DNA of 47,345 bases from JAJXUB01 sp047974805 (GTDB lineage Bacteria; Actinomycetota; Actinomycetes; Actinomycetales; Dermatophilaceae), in assembly GCA_047974805.1 (NCBI GenBank), contig JBKECS010000001.1:1-47345 (forward strand), given 5' to 3'. Below are positions 7,487 through 15,527 of this stretch, one piece after another (position 1 is the first letter of the stretch; every line of letters starts with the position of its first letter). Made by a program: the position numbers and the translations under genes. The notes below the pieces were generated by a model that worked only from the letters and a program-made list of their open reading frames with translations, had not been told where the DNA came from and ran no database searches.

Positions 7487-9016
7487 CTAGTGGCCTGGGG
7501 TGTAGTTGGGCGCCTCGGCGATGCCGTCGACGTCGTGCGGGTGGCTCTCCTTCAGCGACGCCGAGGTGATCCGGACGAACTTCCCCCGGGCTTGAAGGTC
7601 TGCGACCGTGGGCGCCCCGACATAGAACATCGCCTGGCGCAGCCCACCGATCAGCTGGTGCGCCACGGCCGAGAGCGGGCCCCGATAAGCCACCCGGCCC
7701 TCGATCCCCTCGGGGACGATCTTGTCATCGGATGCCACTTCCGCCTGGAAGTAGCGGTCCTTGGAATAGGACTTCTTACCCCGTGAGGACATCGCCCCGA
7801 TGGAACCCATCCCTCGGTAGGCCTTGAATTGCTTGCCGCCGACGAAGACGAGTTCTCCGGGGGCCTCGTCACACCCAGCGAGCATTTTGCCCACCATGAC
7901 CGTGGATGCACCGGCCACCAGCGCCTTGGCGATGTCGCCGGAATACTTGATCCCCCCATCGGCGATGACCGGTACTCCCGCCGGGCGGCACACCGACGCG
8001 GCGTCATGGACCGCGGTGATCTGTGGGGCACCCACCCCGGTGACAACCCGTGTGGTGCAGATGGCGCCGGGACCGACGCCGACCTTGACCGCGTCGACCC
8101 CGGCCTCCACGAAAGCCGCTGCACCCTGCGCGGTGGCAACGTTCCCGCCGATCAGCTGCACATGCCTGGTTGCCGGGTCGGACTTGAGCCGACGGACCAC
8201 GTCGAGCAGGAGACGCACATGCCCGTGCGCCGTATCCGCCACGAGCACGTCGACCCCGGCCTCGACCAGGGTCGTCGCCCGTTCCCAGGCGTCACCGAAG
8301 TACCCGATCGCCGCCCCGACGAGCAGCCGTCCTTGGCCATCCTTGCTGGCATCGGGGAACTGTTCGGACTTGACGAAGTCCTTGACGGTGATCAGCCCGA
8401 CGAGCCGCCCTGCGGCATCGATGATCGGCAGCCGCTCCCGCTTGTGCTGGCGCAGCAGCACCGTGGCGTCCTCGCGGGAAATACCCTCGTGGCCGGTGAT
8501 CAACGGCATCGGGGTCATAACATCGGCGACCTTGGTCGTCGCCCATTCCGCCACCGGGGTGAACCGCAGGTCTCGGTTGGTGATGATGCCCAGCAGCTCG
8601 TTGTCGACCCCGACCACGGGCAACCCGGAGACGCGGTACTCACCGCAGCGGGTGTCCAGGTCCTCCAACGTGGCATCCGGGCCGATCGTCACCGGGTTGG
8701 AGATCATCCCGGTCTGGGTCCGCTTGACCAGGTCGACCTGCAGGGCTTGGTCCTGGATGGACAAGTTCCGATGCAACACCCCGATTCCCCCCTGGCGCGC
8801 CATGGCGATGGCCATCCGCGACTCGGTGACCGTGTCCATGGCCGCTGAGACCAACGGGACACGCACAACGATGTCTCGGGTCAGGTTGGTCGAGGTATTC
8901 AGGTCGCCAGGAGCCAGGTCGGAGTACCCCGGCAAGAGGAGCACATCGTCATAGGTCAGCCCGACCTTGGCGAAGGGATCGGTGGGGATGTCGGTCGCGC
9001 CGGGGCGAAGCTCCAT
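7487..9016 (-). CDS. guaB: Inosine-5'-monophosphate dehydrogenase
   Basis: Catalyses NAD-dependent oxidation of IMP to XMP, the committed step to guanine nucleotides. The protein is 509 residues, normal for a two-CBS IMPDH. The barrel start is LTYDDVLLLPGYSD (20-33), and the CBS pair lies at about 105-220. Catalytic Cys320 is in GPGAICTTR, IMP phosphate binding in ADGGIKYSGDIAKAL, and the flap Arg-Tyr region in the segment ending VAYRGP. The C-terminus is complete. A TACAAT hexamer lies six bases before the ATG, which predicts a leaderless message. The GuaB3 paralogue is 2 kb away. Confidence 0.97.
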   Translation of the reverse strand: MELRPGATDIPTDPFAKVGLTYDDVLLLPGYSDLAPGDLNTSTNLTRDIVVRVPLVSAAMDTVTESRMAIAMARQGGIGVLHRNLSIQDQALQVDLVKRTQTGMISNPVTIGPDATLEDLDTRCGEYRVSGLPVVGVDNELLGIITNRDLRFTPVAEWATTKVADVMTPMPLITGHEGISREDATVLLRQHKRERLPIIDAAGRLVGLITVKDFVKSEQFPDASKDGQGRLLVGAAIGYFGDAWERATTLVEAGVDVLVADTAHGHVRLLLDVVRRLKSDPATRHVQLIGGNVATAQGAAAFVEAGVDAVKVGVGPGAICTTRVVTGVGAPQITAVHDAASVCRPAGVPVIADGGIKYSGDIAKALVAGASTVMVGKMLAGCDEAPGELVFVGGKQFKAYRGMGSIGAMSSRGKKSYSKDRYFQAEVASDDKIVPEGIEGRVAYRGPLSAVAHQLIGGLRQAMFYVGAPTVADLQARGKFVRITSASLKESHPHDVDGIAEAPNYTPGH

Positions 9017-9022
9017 TGCTCG

Positions 9023-9028
9023 ATTGTA
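9023..9028 (-). promoter_or_regulatory. Leaderless -10 of guaB
   Basis: TACAAT on the minus strand, five of six matches to TATAAT, six bases before ATG 9016. The -35 is poor. This is the best-matching -10 of the leaderless set. Confidence 0.5.
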
Positions 9029-9274
9029 TGCGGGATCGGCCCAGCCACTTGGTCGCCGCCATCTGCACCAACAGGCGCGTCATCGCCGCTTCGGATTCCG
9101 TTGCCGGCCAAGACCGTCCGAGCCATCACTGCTCGTGAGTGAGGCGGGCCACGTTCGGCAACTTTTTACTTTGGCCTTACCCAAACGGACAGGTCACGGA
9201 CCTAGAGTTCATCTGTGCGGGGGGCGCCTTTTCGTCATCCGCAGGGGTATCCGACCCCCGATAGGAGATCCGTT

Positions 9275-9565
9275 GTGTCTGAACGAATGACGCTACCGGC
9301 GCCCTTGGAAGCCAACTGGGACTGGCAGCTGCACGGCCGATGCCGTGCAGAGAACCCAGATGTGTTCTTCCACCCGGAGGGCGAACGTGGCTCAGCCCGA
9401 CGCAACCGCGATGAAGCGGCACGCCGGGTATGTCTTGACTGCCCAGTCCTGGGCCCTTGCCGGGAGCACGCGCTCACGGCGCGCGAACCTTACGGCGTGT
9501 GGGGAGCACTGACCGAGGACGATCGAGCCCACCTGAGCGTGGGGAGGCTCGGTGTCGCCGGCTAA
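9275..9565 (+). CDS. WhiB family iron-sulfur transcription regulator (WhiB3-like)
   Basis: A 96-residue Wbl protein. Cys23, Cys53, Cys56 and Cys62 (GRC, then CLDCPVLGPC) are the four [4Fe-4S] ligands. GVWGALT at 74-80 is the sigma-A-contacting G(I/V)WGG-type loop. The N-terminal WDWQLHGRC and FFHPEGERGSAR match mycobacterial WhiB3 closely, and the position between guaB and groEL matches that locus. Start GTG 9275 has AGGAG at 9263-9267. An upstream in-frame ATG at 9215 lacks a binding site. WhiB3 proteins sense redox state and nitric oxide and act with sigma-A. The 258 bp upstream of it hold the guaB promoter and an AT-richer stretch (9163-9210) likely to carry its own. Confidence 0.9.
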   Translation: MSERMTLPAPLEANWDWQLHGRCRAENPDVFFHPEGERGSARRNRDEAARRVCLDCPVLGPCREHALTAREPYGVWGALTEDDRAHLSVGRLGVAG

Positions 9566-9588
9566 CTCCAGCCGCCGGCAAAACCGTC

Positions 9589-9622
9589 GTGGGCCCCGTC
9601 ACCAGATGGTGACGGGGCCCAC
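9589..9622. terminator. Bidirectional terminator whiB/groEL
   Basis: Arms 9589-9603 and 9608-9622 are perfectly complementary over 15 bp with a 4-nt loop (AGAT). The hairpin lies between the convergent whiB stop (9565) and groEL stop (9658). Confidence 0.75.
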
Positions 9623-9657
9623 GCACGGTACAGCGATCGGCGGTTCAGGCCGGGGGG

Positions 9658-11277
9658 TCAGTGGCCGTGGCCGTGACCATGCCCGCCGGCCGCGGCCTCG
9701 GGCTCCTCTACCTTCTTCTCCACCACGAGAGTGTCGGTGGTCAGCACCATCGACGCGATGGATGCCGCGTTGCGCAGTGCGGACCGGGTGACCTTGACCG
9801 GGTCGATCACGCCGGCGCCGACCAGGTCTCCGTATTCGCCGGTGGCGGCGTTCAGGCCGGTACCCAGCCCCATCTCGGAGACCTTCGCCACCGCGACATA
9901 GCCCTGCAGTCCCGCGTTCTCGGCAATCCACCGCAGGGGCTCAGCCGTGGCCTTGCGAACGATGGCTGCGCCGACGCTCTCGTCGCCCTGAAGCCCCAGA
10001 GAGTCCACGACCGTAGCCGCATGGATCAAGGCGGTACCGCCACCGGCGACGATGCCCTCCTCGATCGCGGCACGGGTGGCGCTGATCGCGTCCTCGATGC
10101 GGTGCTTCTTTTCCTTCAGCTCCACCTCGGTGTGCGCACCGACCTTGATGACGCAGACGCCGCCGGCGAGCTTGGCTAGGCGCTCCTGCAGCTTCTCACG
10201 GTCCCAGTCGGAATCGGTCCGGTCGATCTCCTGCTTGATCTGCGCGACCCGGCCCTCGACCTCCTCGTGGCTGCCGGCGCCGTCGATGATCGTCGTGTTG
10301 TCCTTGGTGACCACAATGCGACGGGCCTGCCCGAGGTCGTCCAGGCCGATGTTCTCCAGCTTCAGACCGACCTCCTCGGCAACAACCTGGCCGCCGGTGA
10401 GGATGGCCATGTCCTGCAGCATCGCCTTGCGGCGGTCACCGAAGCCGGGTGCCTTGACCGCGACAACGTTGAAGGTGCCCCGAATCTTGTTTACCACCAG
10501 GGTAGAGAGGGCTTCACCGTCGACGTCCTCGGCGATGATCAGCAGCGGCTTGCCCGACTGGACAACCTTCTCCAGCACCGGCAGCACGTCGGCGATGGCG
10601 CTGATCTTGCCCTGGTTGATCAGGATGTATGCGTCCTCCAGGACCGTCTCCATCCGCTCCGTGTCGGTAACGAAGTAGGCGGAGATGTAGCCCTTGTCGA
10701 ACTGCATACCCTCGGTGAATTCCAGCTCGGTCTGCGTCGTGGAGGACTCCTCGACGGTGATGACACCGTCCTTGCCCACCTTGTCGAACGCGTCGGCGAT
10801 GATGCCCCCGATGGAGGTGTCCTGCGCGGACAACGAGGCGACCTGGGCGATCTCGTCCTTGCCCTCGATCTCCCGAGCGTTGCTCAGCAGCTGGTCGTTG
10901 ATAGCCTCCACGGCCTTGTCCATGCCGCGCTTGAGCCCGGCCGGAGCCGCCCCAGCGGCCACGTTGCGCAGGCCTTCCTTGACCATTGCCTGGGCCAGCA
11001 CGGTCGCGGTCGTCGTACCGTCACCCGCGACATCGTTGGTCTTGGTGGCGACCTCCTTGGCGAGCTGGGCGCCGAGGTTCTCGTAGGCGTCCTCCAGCTC
11101 AATCTCCTTCGCGATGGTGACACCATCGTTGGTGATCGTCGGGGCGCCCCACTTCTTGTCCAAGACGACGTTGCGGCCCTTGGGGCCGAGGGTCACCTTG
11201 ACAGCGTTGGCGAGGGCGTCGACGCCCCGCTCCAACGACTTGCGCGCGGAGTCATTGAACTCCAATTCCTTGGCCAT
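9658..11277 (-). CDS. groEL: Chaperonin GroEL, GroEL1 type with His-rich tail
   Basis: A 539-residue 60-kDa chaperonin that folds proteins in an ATP-driven double ring with GroES. It shows the apical and equatorial signatures, including GPKGRNVVLDKKWGAP, the ATPase loop AGDGTTTATVLAQ and the C-terminal VADLxR-type equatorial helices. The tail is GGHGHGHGH in place of the GGM repeats of housekeeping GroEL2. In actinobacteria a His-rich tail marks the GroEL1 paralogue encoded beside groES, so a second groEL probably lies elsewhere in the genome. The ATG is preceded by AAGGAGAG. It is separated from groES by 186 bp with two or more hairpins, although both are probably read from the CIRCE-controlled promoter. 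Confidence 0.97.
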   Translation of the reverse strand: MAKELEFNDSARKSLERGVDALANAVKVTLGPKGRNVVLDKKWGAPTITNDGVTIAKEIELEDAYENLGAQLAKEVATKTNDVAGDGTTTATVLAQAMVKEGLRNVAAGAAPAGLKRGMDKAVEAINDQLLSNAREIEGKDEIAQVASLSAQDTSIGGIIADAFDKVGKDGVITVEESSTTQTELEFTEGMQFDKGYISAYFVTDTERMETVLEDAYILINQGKISAIADVLPVLEKVVQSGKPLLIIAEDVDGEALSTLVVNKIRGTFNVVAVKAPGFGDRRKAMLQDMAILTGGQVVAEEVGLKLENIGLDDLGQARRIVVTKDNTTIIDGAGSHEEVEGRVAQIKQEIDRTDSDWDREKLQERLAKLAGGVCVIKVGAHTEVELKEKKHRIEDAISATRAAIEEGIVAGGGTALIHAATVVDSLGLQGDESVGAAIVRKATAEPLRWIAENAGLQGYVAVAKVSEMGLGTGLNAATGEYGDLVGAGVIDPVKVTRSALRNAASIASMVLTTDTLVVEKKVEEPEAAAGGHGHGHGH

Positions 11278-11315
11278 GTGCTGGCTCTCTCCTTGAAAAG
11301 CGTCGAAGCGTGATG

Positions 11316-11362
11316 CACGTATGCCGTGGGCTCACCGTGGAAGTCAGCCCACGGCATACGTG
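11316..11362. other. 17-bp perfect hairpin in groES-groEL spacer, built from inverted GGCATAC motifs
   Basis: Arms at 11316-11332 and 11346-11362 pair without mismatch over 17 bp, with a 13-nt loop. Each arm contains one copy of the overrepresented GGCATAC heptamer, in opposite orientations (11319-11325 and 11353-11359). It lies about 40 nt upstream of the groEL start on the transcribed strand. Likely roles are attenuation, RNase cleavage separating the groES and groEL messages, or termination. Confidence 0.75.
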
Positions 11363-11427
11363 GTGGTTGGCTTGGTGTCAGCCGACGATGTTCAACGTGT
11401 CGGCTTCACACCAACCCTCGGGTCCTC

Positions 11428-11444
11428 GGCGCGCAGAGCGCGCC
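11428..11444 (-). terminator. Short GC hairpin just after groES
   Basis: GGCGCGC-aga-GCGCGCC, 7-bp perfect stem, 20 bases past the groES stop. It could reduce read-through into groEL or mark an mRNA processing site. There is no U-run. Confidence 0.4.
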
Positions 11445-11463
11445 TGCGGGTCCTCAGATTGAT

Positions 11464-11757
11464 TCAGCCGACGATCGCGAGGACGTCGCGCGCGGACAGG
11501 ATGAGCAGCTCATCGCCCCCGTGCTTGACCTCGGTCCCGCCGTACTTGCTGTAGATGACCCGGTCGCCGACGGAAATGTCCATCGGGACGCGCTGGCCCT
11601 TGTCGTCGATACGGCCCGGACCGACCGCAAGAACCTCGCCCTCCTGGGGCTTCTCCTTTGCGGTGTCCGGAATGACGAGACCGGAGGCGGTCGTCTGCTC
11701 GGCCTCGACCGACTTGACGATGATCCGGTCCTCAAGCGGCTTGAGCGAAACCGACAT
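11464..11757 (-). CDS. groES: Co-chaperonin GroES
   Basis: A 97-residue Cpn10 that caps the GroEL ring. It starts MSVSLKPLEDRIIVK, has the mobile loop around AEQTTASGLVIPDTAKEKP and ends in EELLILSxRDVLAIVG-type sequence. ATG 11757 is preceded by GGGGAGGT seven to nine bases upstream. The frame is open to 11805 but without a better start. Transcription is controlled by the two CIRCE sites upstream. Confidence 0.96.
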   Translation of the reverse strand: MSVSLKPLEDRIIVKSVEAEQTTASGLVIPDTAKEKPQEGEVLAVGPGRIDDKGQRVPMDISVGDRVIYSKYGGTEVKHGGDELLILSARDVLAIVG

Positions 11758-11847
11758 GGGTGGTGACCTCCCCTTTGGGATGAGTCGAAACGGACAGGTT
11801 GTCAAACTCCCGCCGGGCCCGCCGTCGCGGGGGTCGAGCTCGTCCGG

Positions 11848-11874
11848 GTTGGCACTCGGCTAAGCAGAGTGCCA
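11848..11874. promoter_or_regulatory. CIRCE element (HrcA operator), proximal
   Basis: TTGGCACTC-N9-GAGTGCCAA, a perfect 9-bp inverted repeat differing from the TTAGCACTC/GAGTGCTAA consensus at one position per arm. It lies just downstream of the predicted groES transcription start, where bound HrcA would block elongation. Confidence 0.92.
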
Positions 11875-11879
11875 AGAGC

Positions 11880-11909
11880 AATCTATGCGCCGACTTAGCA
11901 CTCGGTCAA
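11880..11909 (-). promoter_or_regulatory. groES-groEL promoter
   Basis: On the minus strand TTGACC (11904-11909) and TAGATT (11880-11885) are separated by 18 bp. The -35 lies inside the distal CIRCE, and the -10 lies between the two CIRCE elements, so HrcA occupancy would exclude RNA polymerase. Confidence 0.6.
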
Positions 11910-11921
11910 ACCGAGTGCCAA
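11895..11921. promoter_or_regulatory. CIRCE element (HrcA operator), distal
   Basis: TTAGCACTC-N9-GAGTGCCAA, with eight of nine positions complementary (one A/C mismatch near the ends). It overlaps the -35 of the groES promoter. Paired CIRCE sites are typical of tightly heat-regulated groE operons. Confidence 0.92.
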
Positions 11922-11967
11922 TCACGGGCCCTCCCCGCGCTGAAGCAGATGGCCTGAACCCACCATA

Positions 11968-13215
11968 ATGACCAGGGTGGACGTGGCGATCGTACGATGG
12001 CTTGCCTCTCCGGAGGGGTGGGCCGAGCTGAGGGACCTTCCCCCGTACGACGAACGCGAAGAACTGGCCGTGCAGCAGCGACTTCGAGCTCGGGGCCTAT
12101 CCCCGGAAAAGACCGCAGCCCTCCTGCTCCAAGCACGGCTAAGGGCCCGTGCACACACGAAGTTCGAGGACTTCGCCGACGGCATGCTCTTCACCGCCGA
12201 GGGACTCGAGCAGGCCACGCGTTTGCAGGTCAGCGCCGTCCATGCCGGCCGGTTCGCGCAGGCCTCGTTGGCGACGGCGCACGATCTCGGCTGCGGGATC
12301 GGCGCCGACGCGATGGCGCTGTCCGCCCTCGGCGTCACCGTCCACGGGGTGGACACCGACGCGGTCACTGCTGCTATCGCCGACGTCAATCTGCGGATGT
12401 GGCCCGATTCGCGGGCACACGTGGGTTCGGCGGAAGATTTCGTCATCCCGACCGACCCACTTCGCTCCAGGGTGGGAGTGTGGTTCGATCCGGCCAGGCG
12501 CATTCCCGGGGTGCTGGACGCCAAGGGCCGGCCCCGACGGGTCTATCGGCTCGACCGGATGTCACCTCCCTGGGAACTCGTCACGCACATCGCCGGCCTG
12601 GTCGGCGCTGCCGGGGCCAAGCTGTCTCCGAGCTTCCCACACGACGCGCTGCCGTTAGGCTCCGAGGCGCAATGGGTCTCCTACGCCGGGGACCTGCTGG
12701 AATGCACGGTGTGGTGGGGCCCGTTGGTCCGTCACCAGGGACGGACCGCTTTGGTCCTCGACCGCGACGGCGCGACGAGCGAGCTCGATGAATCCATGGC
12801 CCAGGAGTCGACTCCGACGCTGGCGTCGTTGGCGGGCTTGGGCGCCTGGCTGTATGAACCCGACCTGGCGGTGACCAAAGCTGGTCTGCTCGGCGCGGTC
12901 ACGGCGCACACTGCCGGTGGAGAGGTCGAGGCAGGTTTGGGCTACATCTCCTCCGACACCCGCGTCGACCTGCCCTTCGCCAAGCGGTATGCCGTCTTGG
13001 AGGCCATGCCGTTCCAGCCCAAGACGTTGCGCGCCTGGCTGCGGAAGGCGGGGATCACCGGGGTCACCATCAAGAAGCGCGGCATCCGCACCGACGAGGT
13101 GCAGTTGCGCCGGGCTCTTGGGCTGGGCAGGGGTGCCGGCAAGGGAGCACAGGCGACCCTCGTCCTCACCAGGGTCGCGGGGCAACAGGTCGCCTTGATC
13201 GTCGATCCGAGATAG
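11968..13215 (+). CDS. Class I SAM-dependent methyltransferase with THUMP-like C-terminal region
   Basis: A 415-residue protein. Motif I LGCGIG at 107-112 is followed by the acidic ribose-binding segment HGVDTD, as in Rossmann-fold methyltransferases. The C-terminal half ends with ITGVTIKKRGIRTDEVQLRR, typical of actinobacterial THUMP-like methyltransferases presumed to act on RNA. The substrate is unknown. Start: ATG 11968 is given, but CATAAT at 11964-11969 would act as a -10 for a leaderless GTG at 11977, three codons in, and there is no Shine-Dalgarno for the ATG. It is divergent from groES across the CIRCE region. Confidence 0.8.
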   Translation: MTRVDVAIVRWLASPEGWAELRDLPPYDEREELAVQQRLRARGLSPEKTAALLLQARLRARAHTKFEDFADGMLFTAEGLEQATRLQVSAVHAGRFAQASLATAHDLGCGIGADAMALSALGVTVHGVDTDAVTAAIADVNLRMWPDSRAHVGSAEDFVIPTDPLRSRVGVWFDPARRIPGVLDAKGRPRRVYRLDRMSPPWELVTHIAGLVGAAGAKLSPSFPHDALPLGSEAQWVSYAGDLLECTVWWGPLVRHQGRTALVLDRDGATSELDESMAQESTPTLASLAGLGAWLYEPDLAVTKAGLLGAVTAHTAGGEVEAGLGYISSDTRVDLPFAKRYAVLEAMPFQPKTLRAWLRKAGITGVTIKKRGIRTDEVQLRRALGLGRGAGKGAQATLVLTRVAGQQVALIVDPR

Positions 13216-13237
13216 CCCGGCCATTCCTGCGCCGGGC
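13215..13237. terminator. Bidirectional terminator methyltransferase/ribokinase
   Basis: GCCCGGC (13215-13221) pairs with GCCGGGC (13231-13237) around a 9-nt loop, between convergent stops at 13215 and 13241. Confidence 0.5.
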
Positions 13238-13240
13238 AGG

Positions 13241-14122
13241 CTAGGGCAGGTCAGGATCGGGTTGGCCGCCCATGTGCCGAACCGCCGCAGTGCCGGCGGC
13301 CAGGGCACGCTCGAGCGCCTCCTGACGGTCAGCGCCCGCGGCCAGGGCGGCAGCCAGGGCCCCGCAAAAGGCATCTCCGGCCCCAGTGGTGTCGACCAGG
13401 TCAGCCGCCGGGACCGGCACGGCGGGACGGATCAGCCCGTCCCACGTCGCGCCGTTGGCGCCGAACGTGACGACAAGAGAGCCCGGAATGGCGCCGACAT
13501 CCACCACCGCGGCCCACTCGTGTTCGTTGGCCACCACGGGATCGGCCAGGGCGAGTACGTCCGTCGGGAGCGCGGCATACGGCGCGATATTGAGCACAAC
13601 CCGGGCCCCGCGGCCGGCGGCATAGCGCACGGCGGCGGCGACGATGGCCACGGGGATCTCCAGCTGGACCAGCAGGACGTCGCCCGGCCCGATGTCGCCG
13701 AGGGACGACATGGCGAGGTCGTCAACGGCGCCGTTGGCCCCAGCGGACACGACGATGACGTTCTCGCCATCGTCATCCACGGTGATCAAGGCCAGCCCAG
13801 TCGGCCCAGCCACGACGGCGACGCCGCTGACGTCGATACCAAGCCGGGACAGCCGGGCGAGATAGGCGGCACCCTCCTGATCCGATCCGACAGCGCCGAT
13901 CATCCGCACAGCAGCACCGGCCGCCGCTGCGGCAACCGCCTGATTACCGCCCTTCCCTCCGGCGTAGCGAACAAGCCCGCTGGCACGCACAGTCTCCCCG
14001 GGCCGCGGATGGCGCTCGACCCGGGCCACCAGATCAACATTGAGCGAGCCGAGCACAACGACCGATCCGGTGGTGCGTGACGTCGCAGATCGGTCGGCAA
14101 TCGGGTTGGGCGGTGGCGGCAT
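13241..14122 (-). CDS. rbsK: Ribokinase (PfkB family)
   Basis: A 293-residue sugar kinase that phosphorylates D-ribose at O5. The N-terminal VVLGSLNVDLVARVERHPRP and GGKGGNQAVAAAA are ribokinase signatures. The anion-hole/catalytic motif DTTGAGDAFCGALAAAL is at about residue 245, with Asp of GAGD as the base. ATG 14122 has GAGGG six bases upstream. No ribose transporter or repressor is adjacent, so it probably serves nucleoside or ribose salvage. It is divergent from the GH3 gene. Confidence 0.9.
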   Translation of the reverse strand: MPPPPNPIADRSATSRTTGSVVVLGSLNVDLVARVERHPRPGETVRASGLVRYAGGKGGNQAVAAAAAGAAVRMIGAVGSDQEGAAYLARLSRLGIDVSGVAVVAGPTGLALITVDDDGENVIVVSAGANGAVDDLAMSSLGDIGPGDVLLVQLEIPVAIVAAAVRYAAGRGARVVLNIAPYAALPTDVLALADPVVANEHEWAAVVDVGAIPGSLVVTFGANGATWDGLIRPAVPVPAADLVDTTGAGDAFCGALAAALAAGADRQEALERALAAGTAAVRHMGGQPDPDLP

Positions 14123-14200
14123 GGACCCTCATTCTGCCTGCGGTGCCATCCGGTGGCACTCCCAAACCCACCGTGCGTGCGCGCTCTGCACGCCCTGCGT

Positions 14201-14206
14201 TAGCGT
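14201..14206 (+). promoter_or_regulatory. Leaderless -10 of GH3 gene
   Basis: TAGCGT, seven bases before GTG 14214, with no ribosome binding site in between. Confidence 0.35.
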
Positions 14207-14213
14207 CGAGCCT

Positions 14214-15491
14214 GTGAGTGCCGCACCCCGTCGGCGACGCCGGCGGCCAAGACCAGGGCTGGGACCGGCGCTTACCGGCGCCATTGTGCTCCTGGTGACC
14301 ACCGCGTGCGCCACCGGCTCCGTCGGGGACGCCGGCCCGAGGAGTTCCGCTGTGACGCCTGAACCGAGCAGCGCGACAACGGGTGGGCCAACCTCGGCTT
14401 CGACCGAAACGACCGCAAGTTCGCCCTCCCCCACCAGCAGCGTGGCCCGCACCTGTGGGAGCTCGGTCGCCGCAGCGATGTCCCGGGATGAGCAAGCCGG
14501 TCAGCTCCTCATGGTGGGTCTGGACGCCAATGCCGGCCAGGCCAGCCTCGACGAGCTCATCGAGAGGTACCACTTGGGCGGGGTCATTCTCCTGGGCGGA
14601 TGGTCAGGGAGGGCCAAGGTCACCGCCGCCACCGGCCATCTCAACGCGTTGACGGCCAACGACAGCCCGCGCCTGTTGGTGGCCGCCGATCAGGAGGGTG
14701 GGCAGGTCCAGCAACTGCGTGGCGAAGGATTCGCCACCATCCCCTCGGCCCGGCAGCAAGACGGGATGACCCCGGACCAGCTGCAGGCCGCCGCGAAGGG
14801 TTGGGCGTCGCAACTCGCGGATGCTGGGATCAATGTCAACCTTGCGCCCGTCGCCGACACCGTTCCAGCCTCGCTGGGCCGCGGCAACGGCCCGATCGGA
14901 CGATGGGACCGCCAGTTTTCGGCCGATCCCGCAGAGAACGCCCGGATGGTCGGCGGATTCATCGCCGGGATGCACGCCGGCGGTGTGGCGGCCACGATCA
15001 AGCACTTTCCGGGGATTGGGCGAATCTCCAGCAACACCGACTTTTCCGGCGCGGGCATCACCGACGGGGTGACCTCCGCCGACGATTCGTACCTGACCCC
15101 GTTCGCGGTCGGCATACGGGCCAAGACGGATCTGGTCATGGTCAGTACGGCGATCTACAGCAAGCTTGACCCCGGGGTGAACGCCATTTTCTCGACCGCC
15201 ATTGTCACGCACCTGTTGCGCGGCGGCCTGGGCTGGTCTGGAGTGACCATCACCGACGATGTCGGCGCTGCTAAAGCAGTGGCGTCTGTCCCGGTCGGGG
15301 ACCGGGCCACCGGATTCATCGGTGCCGGCGGTGACATCGTGCTCACCGCGCAGCCTGGCGATATCCCCACAATGCACGCCGCCATCGTGGCGGCCGCGGC
15401 CACCGACCCGACGTTTGCGGCCAAAGTGACCGCTGCCACCGCACGGGTGATCGACCTCAAGGTCGGTCGTGGACTGGCCCGCTGCAGCTGA
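14214..15491 (+). CDS. Glycoside hydrolase family 3 protein (NagZ-like), probable lipoprotein
   Basis: A 425-residue exported protein. Its Arg-rich N-terminus is followed by a hydrophobic stretch ending VTTACATG, a plausible but non-ideal lipobox. A Ser/Thr-rich linker of about 60 residues precedes the GH3 barrel. GH3 landmarks are GVILLGG, DQEGGQVQQL, the KHFPGIGR motif (usually KHFPGHG) and ITDDVGAA with the candidate nucleophile Asp. The usual substrates are beta-N-acetylglucosaminides from peptidoglycan turnover. The His of KHFPGHG and nearby His that act as acid/base in NagZ are partly replaced, so activity is uncertain. GTG 14214 is chosen because it opens the signal peptide and has TAGCGT seven bases upstream. 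Confidence 0.85.
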   Translation: MSAAPRRRRRRPRPGLGPALTGAIVLLVTTACATGSVGDAGPRSSAVTPEPSSATTGGPTSASTETTASSPSPTSSVARTCGSSVAAAMSRDEQAGQLLMVGLDANAGQASLDELIERYHLGGVILLGGWSGRAKVTAATGHLNALTANDSPRLLVAADQEGGQVQQLRGEGFATIPSARQQDGMTPDQLQAAAKGWASQLADAGINVNLAPVADTVPASLGRGNGPIGRWDRQFSADPAENARMVGGFIAGMHAGGVAATIKHFPGIGRISSNTDFSGAGITDGVTSADDSYLTPFAVGIRAKTDLVMVSTAIYSKLDPGVNAIFSTAIVTHLLRGGLGWSGVTITDDVGAAKAVASVPVGDRATGFIGAGGDIVLTAQPGDIPTMHAAIVAAAATDPTFAAKVTAATARVIDLKVGRGLARCS

Positions 15492-15527
15492 GACCGGACA
15501 CGAATCCCGGCCCCAGACGTGCCCGGG

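Noticed and set aside
10267..11313. 348-codon plus-strand frame opposite groEL
   Set aside because: Antisense shadow; the groEL protein is complete and conserved.
11848..11921. Two similar repeats resembling a short CRISPR array
   Set aside because: Both are CIRCE inverted repeats with the GCACTC/GAGTGC core at the groES promoter; there are only two, with no spacer pattern.
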